Of a stretch of DNA of 43,100 nt, positions 41,179 to 43,100 are shown one piece after another. Each line of letters begins with the position of its first letter. Within the stretch, counting starts at the first letter, position 1. Under the pieces are notes generated by a model that was given only the letters and a program-made list of their open reading frames with translations, was not told where the DNA came from and searched no databases. The translations under genes and the position numbers were made by a program. Source of the stretch: Clostridia bacterium (GTDB lineage Bacteria; Bacillota; Clostridia; Christensenellales; Borkfalkiaceae). The DNA lies in assembly GCA_900767885.1 (NCBI GenBank), contig CAAGAU010000043.1, positions 1 through 43,100 of the forward strand, read 5' to 3'.

Positions 41179-42185
41179 AAAATAACGGTAAAACGGGTGC
41201 CTTGGGCGGGAATACTGTCAACGGTTATCTTCGCGCCTAAAACCTCGGCTATCTTTTTGACCGTGGCAAGCCCCAACCCGTTGCCGACCTCGGAACGCGA
41301 TTTGTCGCCGCGAAAATATCTGTCGAACATTCTCGCTTTGGTTTCTTCGTCCATACCTATCCCCTCGTCGGCAATACAGACTACGGCATTTTTCCCCTCT
41401 TTCCTTGCGGAAAGAGTTATTTTTTTGCCCTCGGGGGTGTATTTTACGGCGTTTTCGAATACGTTGGCAAGCATCTGATAAACAAGTTCTTTGTTGGAAA
41501 TAATCTCGCACTCGTCCGCGTCCACGCAAAGATCTATATCTTTTTCGCCCCAACTCTCCTGCGAGGCGACGGCGACCTGCCGCATAACTTCGCCTACGTC
41601 GAACTCCGTTTTTTCAATCCTGAAATTTTTATTGTCCAGTCTGTCGAGCATGAGCGTATTGGCGGTTAAATCGAGCAGTCTTGCCGACTGCGCGACTATT
41701 ACGTAGGCGTATTCCTTTCGCTGTTCGTCCGTCAGGTTTTCGCCCTGCAAAAGTCTTGCAAAACCCCTTATCGAAGTAACGGGGGTTTTTATCTCGTGCG
41801 AAAAATCGGTTATAAAATCCGTCTGCGCTTTTTCGGCGGCGGCAAACACCGCGGCAAGCCTTTCGGCAGCATCTTTAACGCCCTCGTATTCCGCCCCGAC
41901 AGAGGGAATATCCACCGCATAATTTCCGTTGTAAATTTCGTTAATCGCCTTATTTATCGACTTTTGGTCGTTTATTCTTTTCACGGTAAAAAACGCCGAC
42001 GGCAAAATGCCCGCCACGACGGCACTGACGGTAATAAAGGCTATAAGCCCGCCGCTTATATTTCCGCTTGCCTTGGCGCACGCCACCGCTATGAGCATAA
42101 ACGCCGCCGTTATCACCGCGCCCGAAGTCGCGACAAGCAGGCTTTTTACGGCGGATTTTACTCCGCCCGATTTTTCGTTTTTCAT
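41175..42185 (-). CDS. Sensor histidine kinase
   Basis: The 336-residue protein has two membrane helices (about 14-36 and 44-66) with only a few residues between them, so it probably senses a membrane or intracellular signal. A HAMP-like linker and the phosphorylated His 130 (DFSHEIKTPVTSI) follow. The ATPase domain shows N-box NVFENAVKY, G1 DEGIGM and G2 GNGLGLA. It overlaps the response regulator stop by four bases (ATGA). No transporter or other target gene lies next to it in the window. Confidence 0.92.
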   Translation of the reverse strand: MKNEKSGGVKSAVKSLLVATSGAVITAAFMLIAVACAKASGNISGGLIAFITVSAVVAGILPSAFFTVKRINDQKSINKAINEIYNGNYAVDIPSVGAEYEGVKDAAERLAAVFAAAEKAQTDFITDFSHEIKTPVTSIRGFARLLQGENLTDEQRKEYAYVIVAQSARLLDLTANTLMLDRLDNKNFRIEKTEFDVGEVMRQVAVASQESWGEKDIDLCVDADECEIISNKELVYQMLANVFENAVKYTPEGKKITLSARKEGKNAVVCIADEGIGMDEETKARMFDRYFRGDKSRSEVGNGLGLATVKKIAEVLGAKITVDSIPAQGTRFTVIF

Positions 42186-42850
42186 TTTATCACCGCCTTA
42201 TACCCCAGTCCGCGCACGGCTTTTATTTCCACGCTTGCGGCGGGTTCTATTTTCTCTCTCAACCTGTTTAAATGCACGTTCAGCGTTCGATCGTCTTCAA
42301 GTTTTTCGCCCCACGCCTCTTTTATGAGTTCCTCGCGCGTAAGAATTTTACCGACCTTTGAAAGCAGTGCGAAAAGCAGAATAAACTCCTTTTGGGTAAG
42401 TTCGCAATTTTCGCCGTTTATCTTCGCGCTCATAGACGAATAATCGAGGTCTATTCCGCCCGCAGAAAGTTTGTTTTCGTACACCGCCGACGACCGCCGC
42501 AGCAGCGCGCGTATCCTTAAAATAAGTTCCTCTTCGTCTACGGGTTTTACGAGATAATCGTCCGCGCCCGCGTAAAAACCCGCGCGTTTATCGGCGGGCA
42601 AACCCTTTGCCGTAACCATAATCACGGGTAAATCGGGATTTATACCGCGCAACAGTTTTACAAGCGAAAGTCCGTCCGTATCGGGCAGCATTACGTCTAC
42701 CAGCGCAAGCGATATAACCTCGTTTTTAATCTGCGCGACCGCCGCTGCGGCGGTCGCGCAGGCAACGGGCGTGAACCCCGCGTTTTTCAGCACTATGGAA
42801 GTGAGTTTCCTCACCGCAAAATCGTCCTCGACGACAAGAATGTTAAGCAT
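42182..42850 (-). CDS. OmpR/PhoB-family response regulator
   Basis: The 222-residue regulator has a receiver domain (acidic pair D9/D10, phospho-acceptor D52 in LVDVMLPDTDG) and a C-terminal winged helix (about 125-220, with RTLNVHLNRLREKIE). The ATG at 42850 fits the family start MLNILVVEDD. No Shine-Dalgarno is present; TATAAT ends six bases before this ATG, so the mRNA may be leaderless. An unusual 14-bp inverted repeat lies in the receiver coding region. It forms an operon with the kinase. Confidence 0.92.
   Translation of the reverse strand: MLNILVVEDDFAVRKLTSIVLKNAGFTPVACATAAAAVAQIKNEVISLALVDVMLPDTDGLSLVKLLRGINPDLPVIMVTAKGLPADKRAGFYAGADDYLVKPVDEEELILRIRALLRRSSAVYENKLSAGGIDLDYSSMSAKINGENCELTQKEFILLFALLSKVGKILTREELIKEAWGEKLEDDRTLNVHLNRLREKIEPAASVEIKAVRGLGYKAVIK
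42732..42760. repeat. Perfect 14-bp inverted repeat inside the response-regulator gene
   Basis: 42732-42745 and 42747-42760 are exact reverse complements around one T. It encodes the Ala-rich stretch near residues 31-40 (CATAAAAVAQ). The mRNA would form a very stable GC hairpin about 100 bases from the start codon. Confidence 0.85.
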
Positions 42851-42856
42851 ACTTAA

Positions 42857-42885
42857 ATTATACAATATTTTGGAATTTTCGTAAA
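42857..42885 (-). promoter_or_regulatory. Promoter of the two-component operon, likely leaderless
   Basis: On the minus strand TTTACG (42885-42880), 17-bp spacer, TATAAT (42862-42857). The expected start of transcription falls on the A of the ATG at 42850. Confidence 0.55.
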
Positions 42886-42934
42886 CCTATTTAATGATTT
42901 TTTAGTGTAAAAAAAGGAAATTCGGCTTATTTAA

Positions 42935-42963
42935 TTGTTTTTGCTATCAAATAATGTTAAAAT
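42935..42963 (+). promoter_or_regulatory. Promoter of the structured RNA at the window edge
   Basis: TTGTTT (42935-42940), 17-bp spacer, TAAAAT (42958-42963), with an expected start near 42970. Confidence 0.5.
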
Positions 42964-42969
42964 AAAAGC

Positions 42970-43100
42970 GTAGCCACAGGTGATTGCGTTTGAACCACGG
43001 TCTTGCGCTGTGTTTTTGGTTAATACGGTGTTGCGCTCACGGCTTATACTTGTGTATTAAGCCGCTCGCGCGCCTTGTCTTAACCTAAAAACGCAACGCA
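42970..43100 (+). ncRNA. Candidate rod-like non-coding RNA, truncated (6S-like shape)
   Basis: No open frame with a ribosome binding site is present, but the sequence folds into a long rod. The apical hairpin pairs 43040-43049 with 43054-43064 (one bulge) around TTGT. GCGC/GCGC (43033-43036 with 43068-43071) extends it. GGTTAA/TTAACC (43018-43023 with 43080-43085), TTTTT/AAAAA (43013-43017 with 43087-43091) and further pairs to 43004/43100 continue it. The apex lies ~82 bases after the predicted start, so a symmetric molecule would be ~165-190 bases, similar to 6S RNA. The 3' part is outside the window; identity is not proven. Confidence 0.45.

Noticed and set aside
1..43100. tRNA, rRNA, CRISPR arrays, integrases or transposases
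   Set aside because: None was recognised by reading. No regular direct-repeat array, no rRNA-like stretch and no transposase or recombinase protein is present.

Overview
The window looks like a chromosomal stretch of an anaerobic, gut-type member of the Bacillota (class Clostridia, possibly an uncultured Christensenellales-like lineage). The taxon is inferred from gene content: a clostridial two-OB-fold SSB-like protein, a PdaB-like deacetylase, a cupin-HTH regulator in front of potABCD, RqcH, and a GGGtGRT/NifU-like pair. Shine-Dalgarno sites are mostly strong and promoters are mostly SigA-like with 17-bp spacers. I see no rRNA, tRNA, CRISPR array, prophage or insertion sequence. This is core chromosome with several unusual gene designs.

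Layout. 1-340: intergenic DNA with degenerate repeat fragments. 347-4242: operon for an old-yellow-enzyme-type flavoprotein plus both subunits of an aconitase-X enzyme. 4416-7947: rpmG-secE-nusG-rplK-rplA-rplJ-rplL with two likely L1 operators and an L10 leader; rpoBC does not follow. 7973-9483 (minus): SSB-like protein and polysaccharide deacetylase. 9647-15212: cupin regulator and potABCD polyamine importer, with an enlarged PotA and a doubly anchored PotD. 15225-18433 (minus): tig-clpP-clpX. 18543-21183: PHP phosphatase and rqcH. 21219-22284 (minus): nrdR and a lipoprotein. 22404-22748: DUF1294 membrane protein. 22716-31014 (minus): tsaD, prfB, secA, comF-like, galE, tyrS. 31122-32945: NifU-like/GGGtGRT pair. 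33038-33211: small Cys-rich membrane protein, too short for routine calling. 33363-40160 (minus): YoaK-like membrane gene followed by a complete F-type ATP synthase operon except for a separate delta gene. 40270-41178: LysR regulator divergent from that operon. 41175-42850 (minus): two-component system. 42935-43100: promoter and the 5' part of a rod-like structured RNA, cut by the window end.

Most striking is the ATP synthase locus. There is no atpH. Instead the alpha subunit carries an N-terminal domain of about 75 residues that resembles the C-terminal domain of delta/OSCP. If translated as read, each F1 would hold three such domains instead of one delta subunit. The c subunit is also unusual, with a signal-peptide-like leader and a Gln/Glu/Thr-rich linker before its two helices. 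The operon starts with a YoaK-like gene and faces a LysR gene. The two divergent promoters share an overlapping, palindromic -10 box, which suggests mutually exclusive transcription.

Other points worth following up are the twofold L1-operator design, the uncharacterised NifU-like/GGGtGRT pair, RqcH with Glu at the normally Asp position 97, a probable leaderless response-regulator mRNA, and the candidate structured RNA at the right edge. All family assignments are from reading the proteins; no database search was run.
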